NCBI GenBank assembly: GCA_052034625.1
Contig: JBPOII010000004.1
Coordinates: forward strand, 62,001 to 126,000
DNA length: 64,000 nt
Source: JAVBLP01 sp052034625
GTDB taxonomy: Bacteria; Elusimicrobiota; Endomicrobiia; Endomicrobiales; Endomicrobiaceae
Reading direction: 5' to 3'
The translations under genes and the position numbers were made by a program. The notes beneath the pieces were generated by a model that was not told the origin of the DNA, ran no database searches, and was given only the letters and a program-made list of their open reading frames with translations. Shown here one piece after another: positions 1 through 8,046 of the stretch. Position 1 is the first letter of the stretch. The number at the start of each line of letters is the position of its first letter.

Positions 1-318
1 CTTGTAACCATGGTCCTTATGTCGGGTGCTGACTTGCCCGAAAAATCTATTATTTCACAAATCTCTTCAGCAGTAAATGTCATAGTGCAGCTTACAAGAT
101 ATTCTGACGGGTCCAGAAAAATATCTGAGATTTCCGTTATGAACAAGACAGAAGATGATAAAGGATATGAGATAAAAGCTGTTTTTCAGTATAAGCTTAA
201 AGGAGTTGAAAACGGAGTACAGCAGGGAGAATTTATTTCCACAGGATATATACCGGATTTTATTAAAAATGCTTCAGGAAGCGGTGTAAACATAAATATG
301 GAGATCTTTAAATGTTAA
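1..318 (+). CDS. tadA: TadA/CpaF-type secretion ATPase, C-terminal end (partial)
   Basis: Frame 1 is open from the first base (LVTMVLMSGADLP...), so this is the last ~105 residues of a gene starting outside the window. The segment matches the C-terminus of CpaF/TadA hexameric ATPases: a T-M-V-L-M-[SA]-G-x-D-L-P block, then an 'SQISSAVNVIVQL' helix and a 'DGSRKISEI' strand. These ATPases power assembly of Tad (Flp) pili from the cytoplasmic side of the inner membrane. The Walker motifs lie upstream and cannot be checked. It overlaps tadB by 7 nt, and the tadA-tadB-tadC order supports the call. The exact subfamily is unverified. Confidence 0.85.
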   Translation, partial: LVTMVLMSGADLPEKSIISQISSAVNVIVQLTRYSDGSRKISEISVMNKTEDDKGYEIKAVFQYKLKGVENGVQQGEFISTGYIPDFIKNASGSGVNINMEIFKC

Positions 319-1127
319 ATATAGCAGCTTTATTTTGTCTTGCCGCTTCTATTTTCTTTTTTATTGTTTATATTATAACTGGAATTAAAAACAGAGGGAA
401 AATCAAGCAAAAAATCAAAAGAAAACAGTATAAAGAGTTGAACAATAAAAGTAAACGTATAGTCGTTGCTCTGATATTGTTTTTTATCTCAGCTATATTA
501 TTTTTGAATATTGTTTTTGCACTTATAATCAGCATATTATATATTTATTTTAATTGGTATATAAAAGATAAACAAATAAAAAAAAATGCAGCTTTGATAG
601 ATAAACAGGTTATAGAAGCTTTGACTGTAATAAAAAATGCCGTTCAGTCAGGGAAGTCGCTTCAAAATGCATTAGAAACTGCCGGTGATGAGCTGAAAGA
701 ACCTATTAAATCTGAATTTATAAAAATGTCTGACAGACTTACACTTGGTACAAGCTTTGAAAAAGTATTAAATGATGCAGGGGAAAAAGCTCCCAGCAAA
801 GAGTTTAAACTTATGATAGATACGATAAAGATATCTAAAGATTCCGGAGCCAGTCTTACCGGGATATTTGACAGAATAATTGAAGCTACCACACAAAGAA
901 TTGCAATACAGTCAAAAGTAAATGCTTTGACTGCACAAGGAAGAATGTCAGGCAATGTAGTAAGCGTGATACCATTTGTTGTTATATTTATAATGTATGT
1001 GATAGAACCAGGTATGATGATGTCACTTTTCAACACACTTGCCGGAAATATTATGCTTCTTATCGTTGTGGCTATGGTGCTTACAGGCTCTTTTGTAATA
1101 AGAAAACTTACGGAGATAGATTTCTGA
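312..1127 (+). CDS. tadB: TadB-like inner-membrane platform protein (T2SSF domain)
   Basis: 271 aa. There is one hydrophobic segment near the N-terminus (about residues 5-25), more around 50-78 and two at the C-terminus (about 215-268). They enclose a cytoplasmic helical T2SSF domain (about 95-205) with typical features such as 'ALTVIKNAVQSGKSLQNAL' and a late 'ALTAQGRMSG' block before the last membrane pair. TadB/TadC proteins form the inner-membrane platform on which the Tad ATPase acts. The start overlaps the end of tadA and the stop overlaps the tadC start (ATGA-type junction), so the three are translationally coupled. Assignment to TadB rather than TadC rests on order and topology. Confidence 0.85.
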   Translation: MLNIAALFCLAASIFFFIVYIITGIKNRGKIKQKIKRKQYKELNNKSKRIVVALILFFISAILFLNIVFALIISILYIYFNWYIKDKQIKKNAALIDKQVIEALTVIKNAVQSGKSLQNALETAGDELKEPIKSEFIKMSDRLTLGTSFEKVLNDAGEKAPSKEFKLMIDTIKISKDSGASLTGIFDRIIEATTQRIAIQSKVNALTAQGRMSGNVVSVIPFVVIFIMYVIEPGMMMSLFNTLAGNIMLLIVVAMVLTGSFVIRKLTEIDF

Positions 1128-2011
1128 TGAACCTAATTTCATTATGTTTGTTTATGGTATTGGCTGTCTTTTTTCTTGCCGACTATTTTTTAAATAGTTT
1201 TGAACGCATTGAAACTGAAAGCAAAGTTCATAATGCTATGGAAAAAAAGAAAAACAAAAGTATCTTTATGCCTGCTCTTTTAAGATGGGCTGACAGTATA
1301 GGTTCTCTAATAATGTCGTTAAAAATAAAAAAGCTTAATAATTTTATGTCGGCACTTCAGAATGATTTTAATATATTAGAAGGAGAATATAAAAAGTATA
1401 ATCCTTATCAATTCCTTGTTTTACAGTTCTTTGCAATGTTTGCTGGAATTTTTTTTGTAGCTTTGTTTATAAGTACTGATATCATTATTCTTTTACCTGC
1501 CGGAGCTTTATTCTTTTCTTTACCTCTTATAAAATTAAAAGAGAGTGTTAAAAAACGCCAAGAGCTTATATTTAAACAATTGCCGGATATGGCTGATCTT
1601 CTTTCCGTTATGATGGATGCCGGCAGTGACTTTTTCGGTGCGGCTGAAAAAGTTACTGACATTTTAAAAGGTCCTTTATCGGATGAATTCAAAAAAGCTT
1701 TATCAAAAATTTCATTAGGGTATGATAAGAAGGCTGCTTTTAATGAAATAATTGAGAGAACTGACGTAGAGCAGCTCGGCTTTTTTATAAGGACAATAAA
1801 TATGGCACTTGATGCCGGTGTAGGTATGGCAGATACATTGAAAAGACTTGCCTCGCAAATGCGTAATGAAAGAGCTATGGCAGCAGAAAAGAAAGCTCAG
1901 GAAGCACCGGTAAAAATGCTTATTCCTTTAGTATTGTTCATATTTCCAACCGTATTTATAGTGATTTTCGGACCTATCGCTATAAATTTTATAAAGAGCG
2001 GCGGGTTTTAA
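1127..2011 (+). CDS. tadC: TadC-like inner-membrane platform protein (T2SSF domain)
   Basis: 294 aa, a second T2SSF-domain membrane protein directly coupled to tadB (TGATG junction). An N-terminal membrane segment (about 1-22) and a hydrophobic pair around 100-140 precede the T2SSF helices. That domain includes 'LPDMADLLSVMMDAG', typical of TadC (LPdaldlla...aG), and a later 'KKAQEAPVKMLIPLVLF' block where the last membrane helix begins. It probably pairs with TadB as the platform for pilin extrusion. No tadD/tadG-like genes follow, so the operon seems to end here. The next gene has its own promoter. Confidence 0.85.
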   Translation: MNLISLCLFMVLAVFFLADYFLNSFERIETESKVHNAMEKKKNKSIFMPALLRWADSIGSLIMSLKIKKLNNFMSALQNDFNILEGEYKKYNPYQFLVLQFFAMFAGIFFVALFISTDIIILLPAGALFFSLPLIKLKESVKKRQELIFKQLPDMADLLSVMMDAGSDFFGAAEKVTDILKGPLSDEFKKALSKISLGYDKKAAFNEIIERTDVEQLGFFIRTINMALDAGVGMADTLKRLASQMRNERAMAAEKKAQEAPVKMLIPLVLFIFPTVFIVIFGPIAINFIKSGGF

Positions 2012-2069
2012 TTTGCAATACCCTAAAGCCAATATTCTAAAAAAATCAGGATTTATTTTTCCAAATGGT

Positions 2070-2098
2070 TTGCCTAATGAAATTACAATTATTATAAT
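2070..2098 (+). promoter_or_regulatory. Sigma70-type promoter of the first UPF0164 gene
   Basis: TTGCCT (2070-2075), a 17-nt spacer and a perfect TATAAT (2093-2098). The same -35 box, spacing and -10 box occur before the paralogous gene at 3435-3463, and most spacer bases are also shared ('TTACAATTAT'). The repeat of the whole element supports a functional promoter that was duplicated with the gene. Confidence 0.75.
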
Positions 2099-2150
2099 AT
2101 TAACTGTATTTTTTCAATGAAAGTTCCACTATACGGAAAAGGATGGAATT

Positions 2151-3374
2151 ATGAGCATAAAAAAAACATTATCGATAGTATTTACTGTTTTACTTTTATG
2201 CACTCAACTTTCTTTTTCCGCAAATGACAGACAGGCAAGAATCAAAAGTTTAAGAGCAATGAGTATGGGAGGTGCTTTTTCTGCACTTTCCAATGATGCC
2301 GGTGCTTTTTTCTACAATCCTGCAGGAATATCGGGAGAAGGATATTTAATACAACTGTTTGCCATAGATACATTCTCTCCTGAACATGCCGTCTATTTCC
2401 CGAATATATGCTTTATTTCAGGTCCTATAAAAATTCAAAATAATTGCTTAAATTTCGGAATAGGAATATTTCCAAACGCTACTCCTTTATTAAAATTCCT
2501 TCTGTTAGCTCCACTATTAGGTATTTTGTCTCTGGATGCTGACAATGATGCACCTTCTGTTATGGCTTTGCCAATATCATACAGAATAGTTTCTTTAGAG
2601 GAGATAAATCTTCCCGGACAATTGTCTTTAGGTGTTAACTTTAAGTATATCTCCAGGAAACAACCAAAGAACGGAGTTATTCCTGAGTACAAAGGTGAAG
2701 GTTTTGGAGTAGACTTGGGAACGATATATCATATTAATCCTAGATGGAATACAGCTATACAGCTTTTAGATGCTTTCGATACAAAAATAAATTATTCCAA
2801 TGAAAAAACACAAGATACATATACTTCTTCAATTAATCCTGAACTTACATTAGGAACGGCATATATGCCGGAGAAAATTTATTTTTGGCCCGGCAAATTT
2901 ATAAATACAAAAAGAAAACTTACGTTTACTGCAGATATTACCGACATAACAAGTAACTATACAAATTATTTTTACAAAAAGCTTCATTTCGGTGTAGAAC
3001 TAAGATTTTCAATCTTTGCTCTCAGGGTCGGCTTGAATTCAGGACACCTTACATATAGCGGAGGAATTGCTACAAACAATATAAATCTTGAATATGCCGT
3101 CTATGGCGGAGAAGAAATTTTATATCCCGAAGATAATTTATCGTCATTTCACAGAATATTCTTCTCCATAAAGATAGGCAGTAAAAAAAATAATTTTTTA
3201 AAAACGAAAGAAGAAGAGATGAAAGAAGAAAGTAAGCAGTTTAAAAAGAAAGAACAACCCGAGGTTGATGAGCCAGAAGATTATATAGAACCTTTAAAAC
3301 TGCCAAATGATATTGAAATGCCGATAGGAATAAAAGATGTCCCTGAAGCAGCTGCAATAACTGAAACAAACTAA
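2151..3374 (+). CDS. UPF0164/PorV-like outer-membrane beta-barrel protein, copy 1
   Basis: 407 aa. It has a clear signal peptide (MSIKKTLSIVFTVLLLCTQLSFSA, cleavage near residue 24). The mature start 'LRAMSMGGAFSALSNDAGAFFYNPAGIS' is the hallmark of UPF0164/PorV/FadL-like barrels (RAxxMGGAFxAxxdD...yNPAGl). The body alternates polar and hydrophobic residues as expected for beta strands. A charged Lys/Glu-rich tail follows from about residue 345, outside the barrel and of unknown role. The first ~50 residues are almost identical to the downstream paralogue, but this copy lacks a ~45-residue stretch present there. The family's role is not well defined (outer-membrane transport or secretion-associated barrels). 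Confidence 0.8.
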   Translation: MSIKKTLSIVFTVLLLCTQLSFSANDRQARIKSLRAMSMGGAFSALSNDAGAFFYNPAGISGEGYLIQLFAIDTFSPEHAVYFPNICFISGPIKIQNNCLNFGIGIFPNATPLLKFLLLAPLLGILSLDADNDAPSVMALPISYRIVSLEEINLPGQLSLGVNFKYISRKQPKNGVIPEYKGEGFGVDLGTIYHINPRWNTAIQLLDAFDTKINYSNEKTQDTYTSSINPELTLGTAYMPEKIYFWPGKFINTKRKLTFTADITDITSNYTNYFYKKLHFGVELRFSIFALRVGLNSGHLTYSGGIATNNINLEYAVYGGEEILYPEDNLSSFHRIFFSIKIGSKKNNFLKTKEEEMKEESKQFKKKEQPEVDEPEDYIEPLKLPNDIEMPIGIKDVPEAAAITETN

Positions 3375-3434
3375 TCAAGAGAACCTATTACATCTTTAAC
3401 TGCTTATTTTATAGAATTATATTTCTAAAATACT

Positions 3435-3463
3435 TTGCCTAATATATTTACAATTATTATAAT
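3435..3463 (+). promoter_or_regulatory. Sigma70-type promoter of the second UPF0164 gene
   Basis: TTGCCT (3435-3440), a 17-nt spacer and TATAAT (3458-3463). It is nearly identical to the promoter at 2070-2098. A Shine-Dalgarno sequence (AGAGGA) precedes the ATG at 3525. Confidence 0.75.
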
Positions 3464-3524
3464 GTTAACCGCACCAATTAAGTTTAAACAAAAGGATTCA
3501 AATACATAAAAGAAAAGAGGAACT

Positions 3525-4916
3525 ATGAGTATAAAAAAAACATTATCAATTGTATTTACTGTTTTGCTTTTATGCACTCAACTTTCTTTTTCCGCAAATG
3601 ACAGACAGGCAAGAATTAAAGGTTTAAGAGCTATGAGTATGGGAGGTGCATTTTCTGCACTTTCCGATGACAACAGTGCTTTTTTTCATAATCCTGCCGG
3701 CATATCAAGAGAAATATATTCTGTCCAAATATTTTCTTTAGATGCAGCTTTAAGCGATGATATTATTGAATTTTCAAAATTCTATTCGGATAACAAGAAA
3801 GACCTTGAAAATTTTTCAACGCTTACGGCAGAGGAACAAACAGCACTTGCAACGAAAATAAATGATCAAGTTTTAAAAATTGCTCCTGAAATTGCTATTT
3901 CCTTCCCAAATTTATGTTTTGTTTCAGGTCCCATAAAAATGTCTAATAATTATTTAAATGTCGGTGGAGGAATATTTCCATACTTTGATGCTCAACTAAA
4001 ATTCAATGAGGCCAAACTTCCGGATCATCCAACTCTGTCTTTAGCACTTGAAGCAAATATTGTAGCAGCTTTACCGGTCGCATACAGAATAGTTTCTTTA
4101 GAAGATATAAATCTTCCCGGACAATTGTCTTTAGGAGCGAACTTAAAGTATATATATAGAGTAAAAAATGCAGACAATAATATTTCCGTACATGATTTGG
4201 AGAATCCGGATACTTTTACACTGCATATAGGTGAAGGTTATGGAATGGATTTTGGTGCGATATATCATATCAATTCAAGATGGAATGCAGGAATACAGTT
4301 TTTAGATGCTTTCAATACAAAACTAAATTATTCTCATGCTGATACACATGAGCACCTATATTATTCTTCCATCAAGCCGGAACTTACAGTAGGAGCGGCA
4401 TATATACCGGAGAAAATTTATTATTGGCCTGGTAAATTTATAAACTCAAACGGAAGACTTACACTTGCAGCAGATATTACCGACATAACAAATAACTATA
4501 CAACTTCTTTCGATAAAAAGCTGCATATTGGAGCAGAACTAAGATTTTTAATTTTTGCTCTAAGAGCTGGTTTAAATTCAGGACACTTTACCTGCGGCGG
4601 CGGAATTGTTACAAATATTGTAGATCTTGAATATGCTTATTACGGCGGAGAAGAAAGTTTATTACCTAATGCAAATGATTCATCAATACACAGGATAACA
4701 TTTTCCTTAAGATTAGGCGGTAAGAAAAGAAAAAAGAAAGAAGAAGCGAAGCAATCTGAAAAAGAACAAAGAACTAAGGATGATACTACAGCCGACGATA
4801 TAGAACCTTTAAAACTGCCGGCTGATACTAAGAATATTATTGAAACACCTGCGGAAATAAACGAGGCAACAGAAACAACTGGACAAACTAAAGCAACCGA
4901 AGCAAAAACTGAATAA
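3525..4916 (+). CDS. UPF0164/PorV-like outer-membrane beta-barrel protein, copy 2
   Basis: 463 aa, a paralogue of the preceding gene. The signal peptide is identical (first 24 residues) and the mature start nearly so, with S-to-G and N-to-D changes. It has an extra segment (about residues 70-120) rich in charged residues, where copy 1 is shorter. Blocks such as 'INLPGQLSLG', 'IYHIN' and 'ADITDIT' are shared along the barrel. The C-terminal tail (about 400-463) is low-complexity, rich in Lys, Glu, Thr and Ala. Both copies have their own copy of one promoter type, suggesting tandem duplication of the whole unit and then divergence in the loops. Function is unassigned beyond an outer-membrane barrel. 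Confidence 0.8.
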   Translation: MSIKKTLSIVFTVLLLCTQLSFSANDRQARIKGLRAMSMGGAFSALSDDNSAFFHNPAGISREIYSVQIFSLDAALSDDIIEFSKFYSDNKKDLENFSTLTAEEQTALATKINDQVLKIAPEIAISFPNLCFVSGPIKMSNNYLNVGGGIFPYFDAQLKFNEAKLPDHPTLSLALEANIVAALPVAYRIVSLEDINLPGQLSLGANLKYIYRVKNADNNISVHDLENPDTFTLHIGEGYGMDFGAIYHINSRWNAGIQFLDAFNTKLNYSHADTHEHLYYSSIKPELTVGAAYIPEKIYYWPGKFINSNGRLTLAADITDITNNYTTSFDKKLHIGAELRFLIFALRAGLNSGHFTCGGGIVTNIVDLEYAYYGGEESLLPNANDSSIHRITFSLRLGGKKRKKKEEAKQSEKEQRTKDDTTADDIEPLKLPADTKNIIETPAEINEATETTGQTKATEAKTE

Positions 4917-4942
4917 ACTAAACCAGTTTCATCTGTATAAAT

Positions 4943-4979
4943 AAAAGCGCGGAAGTGAATTTCTCTTCCGCGCTTTTTT
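4943..4979 (+). terminator. Rho-independent terminator, probably bidirectional
   Basis: Perfect 13-bp stem: 4943-4955 (AAAAGCGCGGAAG) pairs with 4965-4977, with a 9-nt loop and a run of six T (4974-4979). It lies between convergent genes. The A-rich left arm gives a shorter U-run on the minus strand, so it may also end the sensor gene transcript. Confidence 0.9.
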
Positions 4980-5029
4980 AAATATTTAAGTTGATTGAAT
5001 ATTCATATCAGATAAATTATGAAGAGCAA

Positions 5030-6037
5030 TCAGTTTATTTTTATTGTTGCAGCTAATATTTTATCTTCATTTATTACAGGGTTTATCTTTAATGACATTT
5101 CTCCGAGAGTTTCGCTTATCTCTCTTTGCTTATCTTTCATTTCAGAAACAGCTTTTACTAATTCAGGCATAGAAGCCGCTTCCACAATATTTTGTCCTGA
5201 TTTAAAACCTTCTTTCAATATTTTCCCGCTGCTGTCAAAAGCATAAACTATATTGTCATCCGAATCTAAAATTATAAAAGCTTTGAGTCCCGAAGTATAG
5301 CTTACCGCAAGATGCCTTACTATCGCCAAAAGATCTGTCTTATTTTCTTCAAGTGCTTTTATTATCTGAGAATTTTTTTCATTTTCTTTAAGAAACAGAT
5401 CGGTTATTTCATTATACTTGCCGTTTTTAATACTGTCTGCCGAGGCTTCTTCAAGTGCCTTTTTTGTTTTTCTAAAAGGCAGAACTATAAGTAATTTTGC
5501 CATAAAATAAACAAGAAAGGATATAGCAAAAGCAGATGTCGCAGCTATAGTATAATATCTTATCTTCCAATTCTTTGCATTTTCTTTAGCTTTCTGTATA
5601 GAAACTATACAGCACAGAGTATAATCATTAGCAATAGGAGCAGAAAATAAAAGATGATCGGGATCTGGTGTCTGTTGCACAAGCTGTGCATCATAATTGA
5701 CTGCCCTGTCATAAGCAGGACTTTTACGCTCTGAATTCCATTCAGCCGGATTATTGTGTATAATTACATTATTGTTTCTGTTCAAGATGAAACAAGAAGA
5801 GATATTTTCAAGTCTTGAAAGAGTTTCAATATTTACAAGCATTGCAATGTCATCTGAACTTTCAATGGCTTTATTAATTGACGGAATGCTTACATTTACC
5901 GCAGCTCTTGTTTTCTCAACAGAGAGCTTTTCAAGATCTTCTGCTTTATACCTTGACAAAAGCTCAGAGAATAAATAGAAGAAAGCGGCTATAACTAAAA
6001 AAGCAAAGAAAGAAAGTGCAAATACATTTTTTTTCAT
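5030..6037 (-). CDS. Two-TM periplasmic sensor protein without an output domain
   Basis: 335 aa, minus strand. There is an N-terminal membrane helix (about 5-25), a ~125-residue extracytoplasmic region that looks like a degenerate Cache/sCache sensor ('SSCFILNRNNNVIIHNN', 'LLFSAPI'), and a second membrane helix (about 160-185). A helical, HAMP-like linker with coiled-coil potential (about 190-245) and a C-terminal PAS-like region ('KAFIILDSDDNIVYAFDSSG') follow. No kinase, GGDEF, methyl-accepting or HTH domain can be seen. It may act through an unlinked partner. The -10 box is only 7 nt before the ATG. The gene converges on the 4943 terminator. Confidence 0.6.
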   Translation of the reverse strand: MKKNVFALSFFAFLVIAAFFYLFSELLSRYKAEDLEKLSVEKTRAAVNVSIPSINKAIESSDDIAMLVNIETLSRLENISSCFILNRNNNVIIHNNPAEWNSERKSPAYDRAVNYDAQLVQQTPDPDHLLFSAPIANDYTLCCIVSIQKAKENAKNWKIRYYTIAATSAFAISFLVYFMAKLLIVLPFRKTKKALEEASADSIKNGKYNEITDLFLKENEKNSQIIKALEENKTDLLAIVRHLAVSYTSGLKAFIILDSDDNIVYAFDSSGKILKEGFKSGQNIVEAASMPELVKAVSEMKDKQREISETLGEMSLKINPVINEDKILAATIKIN

Positions 6038-6044
6038 AATCAGA

Positions 6045-6050
6045 ATTATA
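6045..6050 (-). promoter_or_regulatory. -10 box of the sensor gene, leaderless arrangement
   Basis: On the minus strand TATAAT lies 7 nt upstream of the ATG (6037). No Shine-Dalgarno sequence fits between them, so transcription should start at or next to the start codon. No clear -35 box is visible (A/T run). Confidence 0.5.
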
Positions 6051-6072
6051 CAAAAAAAAATGCATAAAAAAA

Positions 6073-6360
6073 ATGAAAAGAATAAAAACAGATTTTAAAA
6101 TAATACAAGCTGACGGTTTTTTGAAGAGATTTCTTGGATTTATGTTCAAGAGATCTGCGGAATATGCATTATTATTTAAAAACTGTCGCAGCGTGCATAC
6201 TTTTTTTATGAGATTTGAAATAGATATCGTTTTTATTGATAAAAACGGGAATATTCTTTCTATCAAGCATAATGTTAAACCTTGGAGAGTAGTACTGCCA
6301 GTAAAGCATACATATTCCATATTGGAAATACCTTCTTTTCTAAACTATGAAATTGTTTAA
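6073..6360 (+). CDS. DUF192 family protein
   Basis: 95 aa, a small single-domain protein. It shows the DUF192 pattern: an N-terminal strand, then 'RFLGFMFK' (family: RxxGLMfR), 'CRSVHTFFMRFEIDIVFIDKNG' (family: ...HtfgMrfpiDvvFld..G), and 'VLPVKHTYSILEIP' near the end. DUF192 proteins are small beta-folds of unknown biochemical role, often secreted; this one has no signal peptide. It starts only 35 bp from the divergent sensor gene. No good ribosome-binding site is visible, so the start is less certain than the family call. Confidence 0.75.
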   Translation: MKRIKTDFKIIQADGFLKRFLGFMFKRSAEYALLFKNCRSVHTFFMRFEIDIVFIDKNGNILSIKHNVKPWRVVLPVKHTYSILEIPSFLNYEIV

Positions 6361-6507
6361 AAAAATACTTTTTCTATTCTACAAACAGCCAAACTGAATA
6401 AAACTTAAAAAGTCTTCTTTACTACAACCGTATTTATTAGAACATAATAAAATACAAATCAACAAAAAAGCATTGAAATTTAAACCAAAAAGCATTTTTA
6501 AACAGTT

Positions 6508-6536
6508 TTGACTGTAGAATAAAAAAATGATACAAT
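6508..6536 (+). promoter_or_regulatory. Sigma70-type promoter of lysS
   Basis: TTGACT (6508-6513), a 17-nt spacer and TACAAT (6531-6536). The transcript would have a ~25-nt leader with an AAAGG Shine-Dalgarno (6557-6560) before the ATG at 6570. Confidence 0.75.
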
Positions 6537-6569
6537 TTCAAGATAAATTTTGCATAAAGGTGATATGAA

Positions 6570-8042
6570 ATGGAAAACAAAGAAGAAGGGCAGACAAGCG
6601 CTCCTATTGAGCAGATAGTTCAACAAAGGAAAGAGAAAGCAAAAAAATTCGTTGAAATGGGAATAAATCCATATCCTGCCAGATATAAAGTAGATAAAAC
6701 CATAAGCGAAATACAGAAGGAGTTTTCTTCACTTGAAAAAGAACAGATGGCAGAAGGCATAAAAGTAAAAGCTGCCGGAAGAGTAATGACATATAGAAAT
6801 ATGGGAAAAGCCGCATTTCTTGATATAAGGGACGGCTCGGCAAAGATACAGATATATGTGCGTGCTGATAAAGTCGGTAATGATCAGTATAAACTTTTTA
6901 AAGAAATGGTTGATCTTTCGGATATAATCTCAGTAGAAGGTATGCCGTTTAGGACAAAAACCAATGAATTAAGCATTATGGTAGAAAGCTGGCAAATGCT
7001 GACAAAAGCTTTTAGACCTTTACCGGAAAAATGGCATGGGCTCAAAGATACGGAAACAAGATACAGGCAGAGATATCTTGACCTTATAGCAAATACAGAA
7101 GTTAAAGACATTTTTATAAAAAGAAGTGAAATAATATCTTCTATAAGGCATACTCTTGAAGATATGGGGTTCGTTGAAGTTGAAACACCGATATTACAAT
7201 CTTTGGCTGGCGGTGCCAATGCAAATCCTTTTGTTACGCATCATAAGGCTTTAGATATTGATCTGTTTCTCAGAATTGCACCTGAACTTTTTTTAAAAAG
7301 ACTTGTTGTCGGCGGCATGGAAAGAGTTTTTGAAATAGGAAGGAATTTCAGGAATGAAGGCATAGACAGAAATCACAATCCTGAGTTTACTATGATGGAA
7401 CTTTATCAGGCTTATGCAGATTATAATGATATGATGGACCTGACAGAGATCTTGATAAAAAATGCCGCTGAAAAAGTCGGTTCAAAATTGAATCTCGAGT
7501 TCAGAAGAGCAAAAATGTTTGATCTTATAAAACAATATACTGGACTTGATCTTCTACCTTATGTAGAAAGCGGCAAGCTTTTTGAACAGGTAAAACATCT
7601 TAATCTTGATCTTCCAAAAGATGCAAGTGAAAAGAAAATACTTGACCAGCTTTTTGATGAAAAAGTTATCCCGAATCTTAAAACTCCTACTTTCGTTATA
7701 GATTATCCTGCGGTATACTCTCCGCTTTCAAAAGTAAAATTCGATCAACCTGAAATTGCTGAAAGATTTGAACTTTATATAAACGGAATGGAAATAGGCA
7801 ATGCATATTCCGAGCTTAATGATCCTGATCTTCAGAAAAAAAGATTTGAAGAACAAATGGAAGCAAAACAAAAAGGCGAGGATGAAGTTATGCCTTATGA
7901 TGCGGATTTTATTCTTGCACTTGAGCAAGGACTTCCTCCAACCGGCGGTCTTGGAATAGGGATAGACAGACTTGTTATGGTGCTCACGGGAGTTGAATCA
8001 ATAAGAGAAGTTCTGACTTTTCCCGCTATGAGGCCTGAATAG
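6570..8042 (+). CDS. lysS: Lysyl-tRNA synthetase, class II
   Basis: 490 aa, normal length for LysS. It charges tRNA-Lys with lysine using ATP in the cytoplasm. An N-terminal OB-fold anticodon-binding domain (about 65-150, 'AAGRVMTYRNMGKAAFLDIRDG') precedes the class II core. Motif 2 is seen in 'RVFEIGRNFRNEGID' and motif 3 in 'GLGIGIDRLVMVLTG' close to the C-terminus. 'RYRQRYLDLI' and 'ETPILQSLAGGANANPF' are typical LysS blocks. The lolC/E start follows 4 nt after the stop, so lysS heads a small operon with lipoprotein-export genes. Confidence 0.97.
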   Translation: MENKEEGQTSAPIEQIVQQRKEKAKKFVEMGINPYPARYKVDKTISEIQKEFSSLEKEQMAEGIKVKAAGRVMTYRNMGKAAFLDIRDGSAKIQIYVRADKVGNDQYKLFKEMVDLSDIISVEGMPFRTKTNELSIMVESWQMLTKAFRPLPEKWHGLKDTETRYRQRYLDLIANTEVKDIFIKRSEIISSIRHTLEDMGFVEVETPILQSLAGGANANPFVTHHKALDIDLFLRIAPELFLKRLVVGGMERVFEIGRNFRNEGIDRNHNPEFTMMELYQAYADYNDMMDLTEILIKNAAEKVGSKLNLEFRRAKMFDLIKQYTGLDLLPYVESGKLFEQVKHLNLDLPKDASEKKILDQLFDEKVIPNLKTPTFVIDYPAVYSPLSKVKFDQPEIAERFELYINGMEIGNAYSELNDPDLQKKRFEEQMEAKQKGEDEVMPYDADFILALEQGLPPTGGLGIGIDRLVMVLTGVESIREVLTFPAMRPE

Positions 8043-8046
8043 TATA

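Noticed and set aside
5030..6037. Histidine kinase or chemoreceptor
   Set aside because: No HisKA/HATPase or methyl-accepting signalling domain in the frame or in the DNA that follows.
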